A stretch of DNA of 64,000 bases from Castellaniella sp035707805 (GCA_035707805.1 DASSTS010000035.1:21862-85861); one strand, 5' to 3'; counted from the first letter of the stretch, positions 42,051 through 50,266 are shown. The notes: generated by a model from the letters alone, not told the origin. Numbers and translations are program-made.

Positions 42051-42064
42051 GATGGAATTTCATC
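42051..42064. promoter_or_regulatory. candidate LysR operator between pirin and LysR genes
   Basis: GATGGAATTTCATC is a 12-of-14 palindrome with the T-N11-A layout typical of LysR-type regulators. It lies in the 136-bp divergent gap, 50 bp before the LysR start, inside the only AT-rich part of that gap. Confidence 0.45.
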
Positions 42065-42113
42065 CTTTCCAATTTTGATATGATCTTTCCTGTCATCCAT
42101 GCAAGGAACCGCC

Positions 42114-43055
42114 ATGAAGGGACTGCCGGACCTAGAGGCCTGGGCGCTGTTCGCCAAGGTCGCCGAAACAGGGTCGTTCGCGCGCGCGGCGGCGGCCTGC
42201 AACTTGTCCCAGGCGACGGTCTCCAAGGCCGTCAGCCGCCTGGAGGCCCGCATGAAGACCGTGCTGCTTCACCGCACCTCGCGGCGCTTGTCGCTGACCG
42301 AGAGCGGCCGCTCGGCGCTGGAGCGCGCGACGCGGATCCTGGAAGAGGGCGAGGCGGTCGAGGCCGAGGTCACTGAACAGTCCCAGGCCTTGCGCGGGCG
42401 GGTCCGGGTGTCCGCGCCGATGTCGTTCGGCATCGCGCGCCTGGCGCCCCTGCTGCCGGCCTTCATGGAGACGCATCCGGAGGTGCAGCTGGACGTGCAG
42501 TTCAACGACGCCCAGGTAGACCTGGTGGCCGAGGGCTTCGATCTCGCGCTGCGCATCGCGCGCCTGGCGGATTCCAGCCTGCTGGCCCGCCGGCTGTGCG
42601 GCGTGCGCGTCTTGCTGGTGGGCGCGCCCGCGTATTTCGACCAGCGCGGCCGGCCCCGCCACCCGCGCGACCTGCAGGCCCACGAGGCCCTGCACTACGC
42701 CTACGCCCGCGGCGGGGCGACCTGGCATTTCCGCCATCCCCGGCTGGGGCAGTTCTCGCAGTTCATGCCGACCCGCCTGCAGGTCAACAATGCCGACGCC
42801 CTGATGCCCGCCCTGCGCGCAGGCCTGGGTCTGGCCCTGCAGCCGGAATTCCTGGTCTGGCCGGACCTGCAGTCCGGCCTGCTGGAGACCGCCATGGCGC
42901 CCTGGGAGATCGAGCCGCTGGCGCTGCATGCCGTGACGCCCCCGGGGCGCAACCGGCCGGCCCGCGTGCAGGCCCTGATCGAATATCTGCGGGACACGCT
43001 GGTCGAAGAACCCTGGGCCCGGGACACACCGCCGCAGGCCCCGGACGGATCCTGA
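42114..43055 (+). CDS. LysR-family transcriptional regulator
   Basis: 313 aa. N-terminal winged helix-turn-helix (LFAKVAETGSFARAAAACNLSQATVSKAVSRLE) followed by a linker helix and the two-lobed effector domain (GRVRVSAPMSFGIARLAPLLPAF). It belongs to the group of CrgA-like LysR proteins that control divergent oxidoreductase genes. ATG 42114 follows AAGGA; an ATG 15 bp upstream is in frame. Most likely regulates the divergent pirin-DoxX unit and itself. Confidence 0.92.
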   Translation: MKGLPDLEAWALFAKVAETGSFARAAAACNLSQATVSKAVSRLEARMKTVLLHRTSRRLSLTESGRSALERATRILEEGEAVEAEVTEQSQALRGRVRVSAPMSFGIARLAPLLPAFMETHPEVQLDVQFNDAQVDLVAEGFDLALRIARLADSSLLARRLCGVRVLLVGAPAYFDQRGRPRHPRDLQAHEALHYAYARGGATWHFRHPRLGQFSQFMPTRLQVNNADALMPALRAGLGLALQPEFLVWPDLQSGLLETAMAPWEIEPLALHAVTPPGRNRPARVQALIEYLRDTLVEEPWARDTPPQAPDGS

Positions 43056-43200
43056 CCGCCGGCCGTCGCGCCGCCCTGCCGGGCGGGTCCCGCCGCCCGC
43101 CGCGCCGCAGTCTTGCCGGGGGCGCGGATCGCGCCTTACACTTGCGACGAAATTTCAATCCTCCACCTTCCTCTTCCGGACGGCCGTCGGCCGCAATCCC

Positions 43201-44526
43201 ATGACCACTTCCTACTTCCCCCGCTGGCGTCGCGTCTCCGGCACGGCCGACGGCGCCGTGGTGCAGCCCGACGAAACCATGTCCCTGCCGCAGACTGTGG
43301 CCATGGGCGCCCAGCACGTCGTGGCGATGTTCGGCTCCACCATCCTGGCGCCGCTGATCATGGGGTTCGACCCCAATATGGCCATCCTGATGTCGGGCGT
43401 CGGCACGCTGGTGTTCTTTCTGTTCGTCGGTGGCCGGGTGCCCAGCTACCTGGGGTCCAGCTTCGCCTTCATCGGCGGCGTGGTCGCCGTCACCGGCTAT
43501 TCGGGCAGCGGCCCGAATCCCAACATCGGCGTGGCCCTGGGCGCGATCATCGTCTGCGGTCTGATCTATTCGGGGATCGGCCTGCTGACCATGTACGCCA
43601 ATTCCCGCCAGGGCGCGGCCGCTGACTGGATCGACCGCTGGATGCCGCCGGTGGTCACCGGCGCCGTCGTTGCCGTCATCGGCCTGAACCTGGCCCCGCT
43701 GGCCGCCAAGAGCGCCATGGGGGGCTCCGTGTTCGATTCGGTCATGGCGCTGCTGACGATCCTGTGCGTGGGCGGCGTGGCCGTCTATACCCGGGGCCTG
43801 GTCCAGCGCCTGCTGATCCTGGTGGGGCTGTTCCTGGCCTGCATCCTGTACGCGATCCTGACCAACGGCCTGGGGCTGGGCCAACCGATCGATTTTTCCG
43901 CGATCGTCGCCGCGCCCTGGCTGGGCCTGCCGAAGATGACGGCGCCGGTCTTCGAGGGCCATGCCATCAGCGTCATCGCGCCGGTGGCCATCATTCTGGT
44001 GGCGGAAAACCTCGGCCACATCAAGGCGGTCAGCGCCATGACCGGCCGCAACCTCGACCAATACCTGGGCCGCGCCTTCCTGGGCGACGGGGTGGCGACG
44101 ATGATTTCCGGGTCCATGGGCGGCACGGGCGTGACCACCTACGCGGAAAACATCGGCGTCATGACGGTCACCAAGATCTATTCCACGCTGGTCTTCGTGG
44201 TGGCGGCCCTGGTGGCCCTGCTGCTGGGCTTTTCCCCCAAGTTCGGCGCCGTCATCCAGGCCATCCCGGCCCCGGTGCTGGGCGGCATGGCCGTGGTCGT
44301 GTTCGGCCTGATCGCGATTGCCGGCGCGCGCATCTGGGTGGTGAACCAGGTGGATTTCAGCGACAACCGCAACCTGATCGTCGCGGCGGTCACGCTGATC
44401 CTGGGCGCGGGCAATTTCTCGATCGAACTGGGCGGCTTCAAGCTCGACGGCATCGGCACGGCCACGTTCGGCGCGATCCTGCTGTACGCGCTGCTGCGCG
44501 GCCGCAAGTCCGCGGCGCTGGTTTAA
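43201..44526 (+). CDS. NCS2-family uracil/pyrimidine permease
   Basis: 441 aa, about 12-14 transmembrane segments. Signature regions VAMFGSTILAPLIMG, VPSYLGSSFAFIG and MGGTGVTTYAENIGVM match the UraA/RutG branch of proton-driven nucleobase transporters rather than the xanthine branch. It could feed the uracil phosphoribosyltransferase encoded at 11931. It has its own 145-bp upstream region and is followed by structured repeat copy B, so it seems monocistronic. Confidence 0.9.
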   Translation: MTTSYFPRWRRVSGTADGAVVQPDETMSLPQTVAMGAQHVVAMFGSTILAPLIMGFDPNMAILMSGVGTLVFFLFVGGRVPSYLGSSFAFIGGVVAVTGYSGSGPNPNIGVALGAIIVCGLIYSGIGLLTMYANSRQGAAADWIDRWMPPVVTGAVVAVIGLNLAPLAAKSAMGGSVFDSVMALLTILCVGGVAVYTRGLVQRLLILVGLFLACILYAILTNGLGLGQPIDFSAIVAAPWLGLPKMTAPVFEGHAISVIAPVAIILVAENLGHIKAVSAMTGRNLDQYLGRAFLGDGVATMISGSMGGTGVTTYAENIGVMTVTKIYSTLVFVVAALVALLLGFSPKFGAVIQAIPAPVLGGMAVVVFGLIAIAGARIWVVNQVDFSDNRNLIVAAVTLILGAGNFSIELGGFKLDGIGTATFGAILLYALLRGRKSAALV

Positions 44527-44583
44527 AGGGGATCACAGGCTGGCCCTGGCCGTGAGGGCAGTCCTCCCTGCAGCGGAGACCGT

Positions 44584-44787
44584 CCTTCGGAGGCGTGGGC
44601 AGCCGTGGCGGGCCCAGCCAGCGGTCCGGCCCTTGGCCGGACTGCCCGAATCTGCCTCGTACGGGCTGGCGGCGGGCGAACTCGTCGCTTCGCTCCTCAA
44701 ACACGCCCGCCGAAATCCCCAGCCCTCCCTTCGTCAGCATTCGGCGCTGGCCGACCGGCCCGCCACGGCTGCCCACGCCTCCGAAGG
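44584..44787 (-). repeat. structured dispersed repeat, copy B
   Basis: A 204-bp element in the convergent gap between the permease and the AraC gene, in the opposite orientation to copy A. Outer arms 44584-44613 and 44758-44787 are perfectly complementary (30 bp), with a sequence unrelated to the arms of copy A. Internal stems at the same relative places as in copy A: GCCAGCG/CGCTGGC (44617/44745), CCGAAT/ATTCGG (44646/44739), GGGCTGG/CCAGCCC (44663/44719) and GGCGGGCG/CGCCCGCC (44671/44704). An extra perfect 8-bp hairpin lies at 44624-44642. No coding function is evident. Confidence 0.87.
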
Positions 44788-44811
44788 ACTTGCGGCGGAA
44801 GGACTTGCCGC

Positions 44812-45699
44812 TCAGTCTTTCCGGCTGCAGCGCCGGAATGCGGCCGGAGTGACGGTCTCGTTGCGGGCAAAGAAGCGCGTGAAATACGCCGGATCCTCGA
44901 AGCCGAGGTCGTAGCCGATCTCGGCGACCGTCTTTTCGGTATACAGCAGGTTGCGCTTGGCCTCCAGCAGGATGCGCCGATGCAGGATGCGCACCGGCGG
45001 CTGGCCCACCAGGTCGAAAGATACACGCCGCAGGTTGCGCTGGGTGGTCGCCAGCGCCAGGGCGTAGTCCGCCACTCGCCATGAGTCGCGATAGTGCGTC
45101 TCGACCAATTCCTTGAAACGCCGGTAGAGTGCAAGCCTGCCGGATTCCTCGCCGGTGTCCTTCTGCAGGCTCAGGTGGCGCAGCCGGGCGACTTCCGCGA
45201 ACAGCATCAGCACGTTTCCTGAAATCGCCGTGCCGCGGCACACCCGTTCGTGGATGTATTCGTCCAGGATCGTTTCAAACAGCCCTCTCAAGCGTCCGAT
45301 GCTGCCCGGGTCCACCGCGCCCGTGATGGTCAGCAGCCGTTCGAGGGCGGAATTGACCATCGAGTCGCCGGACTGTCGCGCCAGGTCGGCGACGAATCCC
45401 TCCGCGATCGTCAGGATCAGGCCCCGGGTGTGCGGATGCCAGCGAAAGCCGTGGACGACGGGAGGCGGGATGCTGATCAGCACCGGCGCCTGAAGCCTCA
45501 AGGTCTGTTCGTCCAGCATGACGGTCCCGGCGCCGTGTTCGACCCAGATCAGCTGATACAGGTCGTGGTGCCGATGCGGCCGGATGTCCCATCCGTATAC
45601 GCGATTGCGCGATTCGAGCGATTCCAGGTGCAGGAAGCGCAATTCGGCCGCGGTGTCGATCTGGCCATACAGGGAATACAACGGTATCGAGGCGCCCAT
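44812..45699 (-). CDS. AraC-family regulator, PobR-like
   Basis: 295 aa. N-terminal cupin-type sensing domain (RPHRHHDLYQLIWVEHGAGT) and C-terminal double helix-turn-helix (VADYALALATTQRNLRRVSF; VAEIGYDLGFEDPAYFTRFFAR). This architecture and its place divergent from aromatic genes resemble PobR activators of 4-hydroxybenzoate hydroxylase. Probably activates the ligA-ligB-hydroxylase operon in response to an aromatic acid. Inverted repeats at 45711-45722 and 45795-45820 are candidate sites. Confidence 0.87.
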   Translation of the reverse strand: MGASIPLYSLYGQIDTAAELRFLHLESLESRNRVYGWDIRPHRHHDLYQLIWVEHGAGTVMLDEQTLRLQAPVLISIPPPVVHGFRWHPHTRGLILTIAEGFVADLARQSGDSMVNSALERLLTITGAVDPGSIGRLRGLFETILDEYIHERVCRGTAISGNVLMLFAEVARLRHLSLQKDTGEESGRLALYRRFKELVETHYRDSWRVADYALALATTQRNLRRVSFDLVGQPPVRILHRRILLEAKRNLLYTEKTVAEIGYDLGFEDPAYFTRFFARNETVTPAAFRRCSRKD

Positions 45700-45710
45700 G
45701 TCCGAAAAAC

Positions 45711-45722
45711 ACCATTAATGGT
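45711..45722. promoter_or_regulatory. perfect 12-bp palindrome upstream of the AraC gene
   Basis: ACCATTAATGGT starts 12 bp upstream of the AraC start codon in the 142-bp divergent region. A perfect AT-centred palindrome in such GC-rich DNA is a good candidate for an autoregulatory operator. Confidence 0.45.
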
Positions 45723-45794
45723 CCCGTTCGTCCATTCGCAGCCGGCGGCCGGGACGCCATCATGCAGGCTCATTCTTTGAAGGTTCAAGCTTAA

Positions 45795-45820
45795 GGCTTG
45801 TGGGCTGAAATGCACAAGCC
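45795..45820 (+). promoter_or_regulatory. inverted repeat upstream of ligA
   Basis: GGCTTGTG and CACAAGCC form a perfect 8-bp inverted repeat with a 10-bp spacer, ending 21 bp before the ligA ATG. It could be an activator half-site pair or a 5' leader hairpin. CAAGC/GCTTG (45786-45800) makes a second overlapping inverted repeat. Confidence 0.45.
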
Positions 45821-45841
45821 ATCGCAAGATCGGAGCGCAGC

Positions 45842-46198
45842 ATGACACAACTGGATCCCGGCCAGCCCATTCCCGACGTCCTGATTTTCAATCTGGAGGA
45901 ATCGCGCAAGGGCTATCGCATCAACAAACTGTGCGATTCCCTGACCTCCGAGGCCAACCGCCGCGCCTTCAAGGCCGACGAAGAGGCCTACCTGGGGGCG
46001 CACGGCCTGGACGAGGCGGAAAAAAACCTGATCCGCGCCCGTGACTGGGCGGGGCTGAACGCGGCGGGCGGCAACATCTATTACCTGCTCAAACTGGGCT
46101 TCGTGACCGGACATGGCCTGTACCGGATGGGCGCCCAGATGCGGGGCGAGGCGTTCGACGCCTTCCTGGCCTCGCGCAACGCCAAGGGAGCTCGCTGA
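45842..46198 (+). CDS. ligA: protocatechuate 4,5-dioxygenase alpha subunit
   Basis: 118 aa helical small subunit of the extradiol (class III) dioxygenase. INKLCDSLTSEANRRAF and the C-terminal GGNIYYLLKLGFVTGHGLYRMGAQMRGE are typical of LigA, which caps the LigB active site. Immediately followed by ligB (2-bp gap). First gene of an operon facing away from the AraC regulator. Confidence 0.93.
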   Translation: MTQLDPGQPIPDVLIFNLEESRKGYRINKLCDSLTSEANRRAFKADEEAYLGAHGLDEAEKNLIRARDWAGLNAAGGNIYYLLKLGFVTGHGLYRMGAQMRGEAFDAFLASRNAKGAR

Positions 46199-46200
46199 CC

Positions 46201-47037
46201 ATGGGAAAGATCATTGCCGGCATCGGGACCTCGCACGTCCCCTCCATCGGCGGGGCCTACGACCGCGGCGCGCAGAACGAGCCCGACTGGAAACCCCTGT
46301 TCGATGCCTACGTGCCCGTGCGCGAATGGCTGGCGGAGCTGCGGCCCGACGTGGCCATCATGGTCTACAACGACCACGGCGCCGACTTCTTCTTCAACAA
46401 ATATCCCACGTTCGCCGTCGGCTGCGCGGACCAGTACGCCATTGCCGACGAGGGAATGGGGATGCGGCCGCTGCCGCGCATCAAGGGCGATTTCGAGTTC
46501 TCGCGACACCTGTGCGAGTCGCTGGTCTATGACGAATTCGACCTGACCCTGTGCCAGGAAATGTCCGTGGAGCACGGCTTCCTGGTGCCGATGCACCTGT
46601 GCTTCGATCACCAGCCCGACTGGCAGGTCGCCGCCGTGCCGCTGGCGGTGAACGTGCTGCTGCATCCGCTGCCCACGGCCCGGCGATGCTTCCGGCTGGG
46701 CCAGGCGATCCGCCGGGCGGTCGAGTCCGATCCCCGCGACCTGCGGGTCGTCATCCTGGGGACGGGGGGCATGTCGCATCAGTTGCAGGGCCGGCGGTTC
46801 GGCGCCATGAATCCCGATTTCGATCGGGACTTCCTTGACCGAATCGAGCACGATCCCGAAAGCCTGGCGCGGATGACGCATCAGGAACTGATGGAGCAGG
46901 CGGGCGCCGAGGGGATCGAGCTGATCATGTGGCTGGTGATGCGCGGCGCCCTGTCCGGCCAGGCGCGCCGCGTCCATCGGCACTATTACGCCCCCATGAC
47001 GACGGGCATGGGACTCATCACCTTCGAAGAACCCTGA
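46201..47037 (+). CDS. ligB: protocatechuate 4,5-dioxygenase beta (catalytic) subunit
   Basis: 278 aa. Fe(II) and catalytic residues of LigB are kept: His12 in GTSHVPS, His in YNDHGAD, the catalytic His in GTGGMSHQLQG and the ligand Glu in EGIELIMWL. Opens protocatechuate between C4 and C5 to 4-carboxy-2-hydroxymuconate semialdehyde. It is slightly shorter at the C-terminus than the Sphingobium enzyme. Gallate is a possible alternative substrate. The later enzymes of the 4,5-pathway are not nearby. Confidence 0.93.
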   Translation: MGKIIAGIGTSHVPSIGGAYDRGAQNEPDWKPLFDAYVPVREWLAELRPDVAIMVYNDHGADFFFNKYPTFAVGCADQYAIADEGMGMRPLPRIKGDFEFSRHLCESLVYDEFDLTLCQEMSVEHGFLVPMHLCFDHQPDWQVAAVPLAVNVLLHPLPTARRCFRLGQAIRRAVESDPRDLRVVILGTGGMSHQLQGRRFGAMNPDFDRDFLDRIEHDPESLARMTHQELMEQAGAEGIELIMWLVMRGALSGQARRVHRHYYAPMTTGMGLITFEEP

Positions 47038-47065
47038 ACCGGACACACAGCAGGAGACAAAATCC

Positions 47066-48238
47066 ATGGAAGAAACACGCCGCACCCAGGTCGTCATCAT
47101 CGGCGCGGGGCCCTCGGGCCTGCTGCTGGGGCAATTGCTGCACAAGCACGGAATAGACCACGTCATCCTGGAAAGCCGCAGCGCCGATTATGTGGTGGGA
47201 CGCGTCCGGGCTGGGGTGCTGGAGCAGCCCACGATCGCCACCCTGCATGAGGCGGGCGTCGGAGACCGCGCGGAGAAGGAAGGCCTGCGCATGAACGGCT
47301 TCGACCTGCGCTGGGACGAAGAATGCTGCCATATCGATTTCGGCATGATCGGCAAGCACGCCACGGTCTATGGCCAGACCCGCGTGACGCGCGATCTGAT
47401 GGAGGCGCGGGCGGCCAGCGGCGGCATCACGCACTACGAAGCCGGCGACGTGCGGCCGCATGACATCGATACCGCCCGGCCCTGGGTCACTTATCGCCAT
47501 GAAGGGCGGGAATGGCGCATCGACTGCGATTTCATCGCGGGCTGCGACGGGTTTCACGGCGTGTCGCGCCAGTCCATCCCCGCCAGCGCGCTGCAGGAAT
47601 ATGCACTGACCTTTCCCTTCGGGTGGCTGGCCCTGCTGGCCGAGGTGCCCCCGGTCTCGGAGGAGGTGGCCTGGATCAACCGTCCGGAAGGCTTCCTGAT
47701 GTGCAGCCTGCGCTCCAGGACCCGCAGCCGCTACTACCTGCAGGTCCCGGCGACGGAAGACGTCCGGGACTGGGATGCCGAGCGGTTCTGGGCACAGTAT
47801 CGCAACCTGCTGCCCGCCGATCTGGCGCAGCGGCTGGTGACCGGCCCGGCGCTGGAGATGAGCATCGCGCCTTTGCGCAGCTATGTCTGCACGACGATGC
47901 GGCATGGCAGGCTGTTTCTGGTGGGAGACGCGGCGCACATCGTGCCGCCGACCGGCGCCAAGGGCCTGAACCTGGCGGTCGGAGACGCGAAGCAGCTGGC
48001 CGACGCCCTGCGCCGGCATTATCAGGATCGCGATGCCGGCGGCCTGGACGGGTACTGCGGCGATGCCCTGTCCCGGATCTGGAAGGCTGTGCGGTTCTCA
48101 TGGTGGATGACGAACCTGACCCACAAGATGACGGACAACCCTTTCGCCCGGCGGATGCAGATTGCGGAATTCGAATACACGCGTGCTTCCGCGGCGGCGC
48201 AGATCGCCATTGCGGAGAATTTCTGCGGGCTGGAATAA
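47066..48238 (+). CDS. pobA: PobA-like FAD aromatic hydroxylase with altered active site
   Basis: 390 aa class A flavoprotein monooxygenase. FAD motif IGAGPSGLLLGQLL, DG motif CDGFHGVSRQS and GDAAHIVPPTGAKGLN match 4-hydroxybenzoate 3-monooxygenase along the whole length. The carboxylate-binding Ser and Arg (CSLR) and Thr/Asn of the flavin pocket are conserved. Against the Pseudomonas enzyme as I remember it, the proton-relay trio His72, Tyr201 and Tyr385 is replaced by Met76, Trp203 and Phe386, and the protein ends five residues early. Substrate may therefore not be 4-hydroxybenzoate. Its place after ligAB implies that the product feeds extradiol cleavage. Confidence 0.82.
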   Translation: MEETRRTQVVIIGAGPSGLLLGQLLHKHGIDHVILESRSADYVVGRVRAGVLEQPTIATLHEAGVGDRAEKEGLRMNGFDLRWDEECCHIDFGMIGKHATVYGQTRVTRDLMEARAASGGITHYEAGDVRPHDIDTARPWVTYRHEGREWRIDCDFIAGCDGFHGVSRQSIPASALQEYALTFPFGWLALLAEVPPVSEEVAWINRPEGFLMCSLRSRTRSRYYLQVPATEDVRDWDAERFWAQYRNLLPADLAQRLVTGPALEMSIAPLRSYVCTTMRHGRLFLVGDAAHIVPPTGAKGLNLAVGDAKQLADALRRHYQDRDAGGLDGYCGDALSRIWKAVRFSWWMTNLTHKMTDNPFARRMQIAEFEYTRASAAAQIAIAENFCGLE

Positions 48239-48286
48239 ACGCCGGAAGCGGGCCTGATCCGGTTTCGATGACAAAAGGAGGAAGAC

Positions 48287-49444
48287 ATGATGCTGCTGAA
48301 GAAAATAGCAATTGCGGCGGTTCTGGTGGCTGCGGGCAACACGCAGGCCCAGGATCTGAAGATCGGGATGGTCCTGCCCTTGTCCGGCCCTTTCGCGGCC
48401 CACGGACAACAGCTGGAGAACGGCGCGCGTCTCTACATGACGCAGCACGGCGATACCGTGGCGGGCCGCCGGATCCGCTTGATCGTCAAGGACGACACCG
48501 GCATTGCGCCCGCCATCAGCAAGCGCCAGGCGCAGGAGCTGTTGATCCGGGACAAGGTCGAACTGCTGGCCGGTTTCGGCATGACGCCGTCGGCGTTCTC
48601 CGTCGCGCCGCTGGCGCAGGAATCCCGGACCCCCATGGTGGTCATGAATGCCGCGACGTCTTCCATCACGACGAAGTCGGACTACATCGTGCGGACGTCG
48701 TTCACGCTGCCCCAGGTCACGAAGCCGATTGCGGCCTGGGCGCTCAAGAACGGCATCCGGTCGGTCTACACCATCGTTTCCGACTATGGTCCGGGGCATG
48801 ACGCCGAGACGGAATTCGTCAAGACCTTCACCGCGGGCGGCGGGAAAGTCGTCGGGCAGGTCCGCACGCCGGTCAACACCCCTGACTTCGCACCCTTCCT
48901 GCAAAAGGTCAAGGATGCCAGGCCCGACGCCGTCTTCGTCATGCTGCCGGCCGGCGAGCAGGGAGTGGCCTTCGTGAAGGGCTATCAAGAGCGTGGGCTG
49001 GACGCCGCCGGGATCCGCCTGATCACGACCGGTGACCTGACGGACGAAGGCGTGATCGACGCCATGGGCGATGCCGCCCTCGGCATGATTACGTCGTTCC
49101 ACTATTCCCAGGCCCACCCGTCTTCCGAGAACCAGGCCTACGTCGACGACTATGCCCGGGCTTATCCCGGCCAGCGGCCGAACTTCTGGACTGTCGGCGG
49201 CTACGATGGCATGCACCTGATCTACGAGGCGCTGCGCAAGACGAACGGCAACACCGAGGGCGGGCAGTTCATGGCGGCGGTGAAGGGCATGAGCTGGATG
49301 AGCCCGCGCGGTCCGGTGTCGATCGACCCCGAGACCCGCGACATCGTGCAGGATGTCTATATCCGCAAGGTCGAGCGGCGGGACGGCGTCCTGCAGAACG
49401 TGGAGTTCGACAAGCTGGAGGGCGTGAAGGATCCGGGGAAATGA
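48287..49444 (+). CDS. Liv-type ABC transporter substrate-binding protein
   Basis: 385 aa type I periplasmic binding protein with a signal peptide (KKIAIAAVLVAAGNTQA). LKIGMVLPLSGPFAAHGQQLENGARL is the family start, and GGYDGMHLIYEALRKT is typical of the late part. Start at ATG 48287 after AAGGAGG; the next ATG follows at once. Its place at the end of the ligAB-hydroxylase operon suggests uptake of the aromatic substrate, but no permease or ATPase genes are present here. A terminator follows at 49545. Confidence 0.9.
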   Translation: MMLLKKIAIAAVLVAAGNTQAQDLKIGMVLPLSGPFAAHGQQLENGARLYMTQHGDTVAGRRIRLIVKDDTGIAPAISKRQAQELLIRDKVELLAGFGMTPSAFSVAPLAQESRTPMVVMNAATSSITTKSDYIVRTSFTLPQVTKPIAAWALKNGIRSVYTIVSDYGPGHDAETEFVKTFTAGGGKVVGQVRTPVNTPDFAPFLQKVKDARPDAVFVMLPAGEQGVAFVKGYQERGLDAAGIRLITTGDLTDEGVIDAMGDAALGMITSFHYSQAHPSSENQAYVDDYARAYPGQRPNFWTVGGYDGMHLIYEALRKTNGNTEGGQFMAAVKGMSWMSPRGPVSIDPETRDIVQDVYIRKVERRDGVLQNVEFDKLEGVKDPGK

Positions 49445-49544
49445 GGGCGGCGGGCCGCCGCAGCGGCCCAGGCCTTCGAAGGATCTCGCAAGCCATCCGC
49501 CGGGCTTGCTTTTTCCCGCCAGATTGACCACAATAGCCACAGCA

Positions 49545-49567
49545 CCCCGGTTTCGGCCGGGGTTTTT
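49545..49567 (+). terminator. intrinsic terminator of the ligAB-hydroxylase operon
   Basis: Perfect 6-bp GC stem CCCCGG / CCGGGG with loop TTTCGG, followed by TTTTTC, 100 bp after the binding-protein stop. Apart from this and the greA leader hairpin, the 345-bp gap 49445-49789 shows no gene. Confidence 0.85.
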
Positions 49568-49746
49568 CACGAGTGTCCCAACGGATCACCCGGGCCAGGC
49601 GCAGGAAACCCGATCCCGCCGCCCATCGCCTGTCAAGGCGCCACGATCCCGACGCTCGCAAGGCGTCCCGACCCGGCCCAGTGTGCCGGCATCCGGGATG
49701 CAACACCGGGTCACCACCCGATTTTGGATTTTTTCTGTGGTCAGGC

Positions 49747-49771
49747 GCCCCCGCGCGTGGGGCGTCTTTTT
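49747..49771 (+). terminator. intrinsic terminator in the greA leader
   Basis: Perfect 6-bp stem CGCCCC / GGGGCG with loop GCGCGT followed by TCTTTTT, ending 18 bp before the greA ATG. In E. coli the greA leader also contains an internal terminator producing the short GraL RNAs, so a similar attenuation device is likely. Confidence 0.8.
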
Positions 49772-49789
49772 ACTTTGAGTCAGGAAACT

Positions 49790-50266
49790 ATGGCTGCGAT
49801 CCCTTTGACAGCTCGCGGGGCCGAGCGTTTACAAGCCGAATTGCAACGTCTGAAGACTGTTGAGCGCCCCGATGTCATCAACGCCATCGCCGAGGCGCGA
49901 GCCCAGGGCGATTTGTCCGAAAATGCCGAATACGATGCGGCCCGTGAACGCCAGGGCTTCATCGAGGGCCGCATCCAGGAACTGGAAGGCACCTTGTCCA
50001 ACGCCCAGATCATCAATCCGGCCGAGCTGGACGTGGAAGGGCAGGCGGTGTTCGGCGCAACGGTCGAGATCGAGGACCTGGAATCGGGCGAGCGCCTGAC
50101 CTACCAGATCGTGGGCGACCTGGAGGCCGACATCCGCTCCAACATGATCTCGGTGTCCAGCCCCGTGGCGCGCGCCCTGATCGGCAAGAGCCAGGGCGAC
50201 GTCGTCGAAGTCCGCGCGCCGGCGGGTGTGCGTGAATACGAGGTGTGTTCCGTCAGCTACCGATAG
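49790..50266 (+). CDS. greA: transcription elongation factor GreA
   Basis: 158 aa, full length. N-terminal coiled coil with the acidic tip GDLSENAEYDAARERQ, which reaches into the RNA polymerase channel to stimulate transcript cleavage, then the C-terminal FKBP-like domain (ATVEIEDLESGERLTYQIVG). Start ATG 49790 with CAGGAAA; the frame continues upstream through the leader terminator. It stands alone rather than beside carB as in many proteobacteria. Confidence 0.96.
   Translation: MAAIPLTARGAERLQAELQRLKTVERPDVINAIAEARAQGDLSENAEYDAARERQGFIEGRIQELEGTLSNAQIINPAELDVEGQAVFGATVEIEDLESGERLTYQIVGDLEADIRSNMISVSSPVARALIGKSQGDVVEVRAPAGVREYEVCSVSYR

Noticed and set aside
44552..44914. Small hypothetical proteins across repeat copy B
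   Set aside because: The frames encode the hairpin element and its complement, with Pro/Arg-rich composition and no ribosome site; similar frames cross copy A.
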